NCBI GenBank assembly: GCA_022710165.1
Contig: JAKLHL010000086.1
Location: 1-6,352, forward strand
Length of the DNA: 6,352 nt
Direction: 5' to 3'
DNA from: Bdellovibrionales bacterium
Lineage (GTDB): Bacteria; Bdellovibrionota; JAFGOL01
Below the pieces are notes generated by a model, which saw only the letters and a list, made by a program, of their open reading frames with translations, did not search any database and was not told the DNA's origin. This document shows positions 5,230 through 6,352 of this stretch, in pieces (position 1 is the first letter of the stretch; the number at the start of each line of letters is the position of its first letter). Both the position numbers and the translations under genes were made by a program.

Positions 5230-6352
5230 CTATTCCCACTCTATGGTTGCTGGCGGCTTAGACGAGATGTCGTAGCAAACACGGTTAACTCCCTTGACTT
5301 CATTGATTATTCTGTTGGAGGTTTCTGCCAGGAAATGATGAGGGAAATGATACCAGTCCGCTGTCATGCCGTCCACGCTGGTCACTGCCCTTAGGGCCAC
5401 CACGTTCTCGTAGGTCCTGTTATCACCCATGACCCCTACACTTTTTACAGGGAGCAGCACACTGAAGGCCTGCCATATCTTTGAGTACAGATCATCTTTC
5501 ATCAGCATAGAGATGAAAATATCATCAACGTCCCTAAGAACGTCCAATCTTTCTTTTGTAAGATCGCCAAGCACCCTTACCGCAAGACCTGGTCCCGGGA
5601 ATGGATGCCTCATTATGAACTCTTCTGGTATCCCCAATTGACGACCGACCTCCCTAACCTCGTCCTTAAAGAGCTCCCTGAAAGGCTCAACGAGTTTTAA
5701 GTGGAGTTTTTCTGGAAGCCCTCCAACGTTATGATGGGTCTTTATAGTTGCGCTTGGACCCTTAAAGCTTACAGATTCTATAACGTCAGGATAAAGGGTC
5801 CCTTGGGCAAGATAGTTGGCAGAAAAACTTTTTGATGCTTTATAGAATACGTCGATAAAAGTATGTCCTATTATCTTTCTCTTCTTTTCTGGGTCTTCTA
5901 CATCTTTAAGGTTCTTTAGGAAAAGTTCACTTTCATCGTAGTAATAAAGCTTATAGCCCATGGAGTTAAAAAGTGATTTTACATATTCAGCTTCGTTCTT
6001 CCTTAAAAGACCGTTATTGACGAACACTGGGAAGACCTTGTCATCGCCCAGAGCGTTCTTAAGAAGCACCGCACAAACTGTTGAATCAACTCCTCCGCTA
6101 ACTCCGCATATTACTCCGCCCTTGACCTCATCCCTAAGACGGTCCGTTTCCATCTTTATGAAGTTAGCCATGTTCCAAGAGGCTGTAAGTCCTGCCACTT
6201 TGAACAGGAAGTTGCTAAGTATGTTCTTCCCAAAATCTGAATGATGTACTTCTGGATGGAACTGTACACCGTATATCTTTGAGTCTGCGCTCTTTACAGC
6301 ACCAAAAGGCACTGATGAAGTATCTGCAAGCTGTATGAATCCTTCCGGCATC
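5230..6352 (-). CDS. guaA: GMP synthase (glutamine-hydrolysing), C-terminal part, cut by the right edge
   Basis: The enzyme makes GMP from XMP, ATP and glutamine in the last step of guanine nucleotide synthesis, in the cytoplasm. The 373 visible residues begin near the end of the glutamine amidotransferase domain, where FHPE (31-34) supplies the catalytic His and Glu. The ATP-pyrophosphatase domain follows, with the P-loop SGGVDS (85-90), GLLRKNE (114-120), KRKIIG (157-162), QGTLYPDVIES (183-193), HHNVGGLP (206-213) and HPFPGPGL (249-256). The dimerisation domain ends in the family's typical KPPATIEWE (365-373). Compared with about 525 residues in E. coli, roughly 150 residues are missing, including the amidotransferase cysteine. 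The frame is open to the edge, and the methionine at 6351-6349 is internal, not the true start. All motifs in view are intact. The aspartate in the FVDNGLLR motif of E. coli is asparagine here (FVNNGLLR); a similar Asn occurs in other bacterial GuaA proteins as I recall them. Confidence 0.97.
   Translation of the reverse strand, partial: MPEGFIQLADTSSVPFGAVKSADSKIYGVQFHPEVHHSDFGKNILSNFLFKVAGLTASWNMANFIKMETDRLRDEVKGGVICGVSGGVDSTVCAVLLKNALGDDKVFPVFVNNGLLRKNEAEYVKSLFNSMGYKLYYYDESELFLKNLKDVEDPEKKRKIIGHTFIDVFYKASKSFSANYLAQGTLYPDVIESVSFKGPSATIKTHHNVGGLPEKLHLKLVEPFRELFKDEVREVGRQLGIPEEFIMRHPFPGPGLAVRVLGDLTKERLDVLRDVDDIFISMLMKDDLYSKIWQAFSVLLPVKSVGVMGDNRTYENVVALRAVTSVDGMTADWYHFPHHFLAETSNRIINEVKGVNRVCYDISSKPPATIEWE

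Noticed and set aside
5960..6244. Plus-strand open frame of 94 codons
   Set aside because: It is antisense to guaA over the conserved P-loop region and has no recognisable features of its own.
6349..6351. ATG at the right edge as the true start of a short GMP synthase
   Set aside because: The frame is open to the edge, and the sequence after this ATG aligns with the middle of the amidotransferase domain, so the methionine is internal and the gene is cut by the window.

Overview
The window is a stretch of a bacterial chromosome of moderate GC content. Every gene I can support lies on the minus strand, so the genes read from right to left. There is no sign of a mobile element, CRISPR array, tRNA or rRNA. 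Strong Shine-Dalgarno sequences (GGAGG-type, 7-8 bases before the ATG) precede nearly every start. A lipoprotein signal peptide points to a bacterium that makes lipoproteins, probably one with two membranes. The flavoprotein genes resemble, from memory, sets found in anaerobic gut bacteria including Bacteroidota, but the strong ribosome binding sites argue against Bacteroidota itself. An anaerobe or fermenter from a phylum such as Elusimicrobiota or Spirochaetota would fit. That placement is a guess and not a result.

Layout from right to left: (1) 6352-5230, the C-terminal part of GMP synthase (guaA), cut by the window edge. (2) A short gap with a good sigma-70-like promoter (5193-5221), then 5150-4137, a secreted lipoprotein with two chitobiase/beta-hexosaminidase C-terminal-type repeats and an unrecognised, cysteine-containing C-terminal region. 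(3) A 181-base gap (3956-4136) holding a stem-loop that probably ends the lipoprotein transcript, a weak candidate promoter and a second GC-rich stem-loop in the leader of the next operon. (4) A tight operon: etfB (3955-3086), etfA (3075-2038), a 574-residue acyl-CoA dehydrogenase (2022-298), a small conserved DUF6899-like protein (298-32), and the first codons of another gene starting at base 13 and leaving the window on the left.

Within the operon, EtfA and EtfB should form the FAD-containing electron transfer flavoprotein that exchanges electrons with the acyl-CoA dehydrogenase next door. EtfB carries sequence features seen in anaerobic, electron-bifurcating ETFs. The set may therefore run in the reductive direction (enoyl-CoA to acyl-CoA, coupled to ferredoxin reduction) and not in aerobic beta-oxidation; this is inference. 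The most interesting open points are the role of the small protein translationally coupled to the dehydrogenase, and the structured leader before etfB. Nothing here clearly amounts to an undescribed system.
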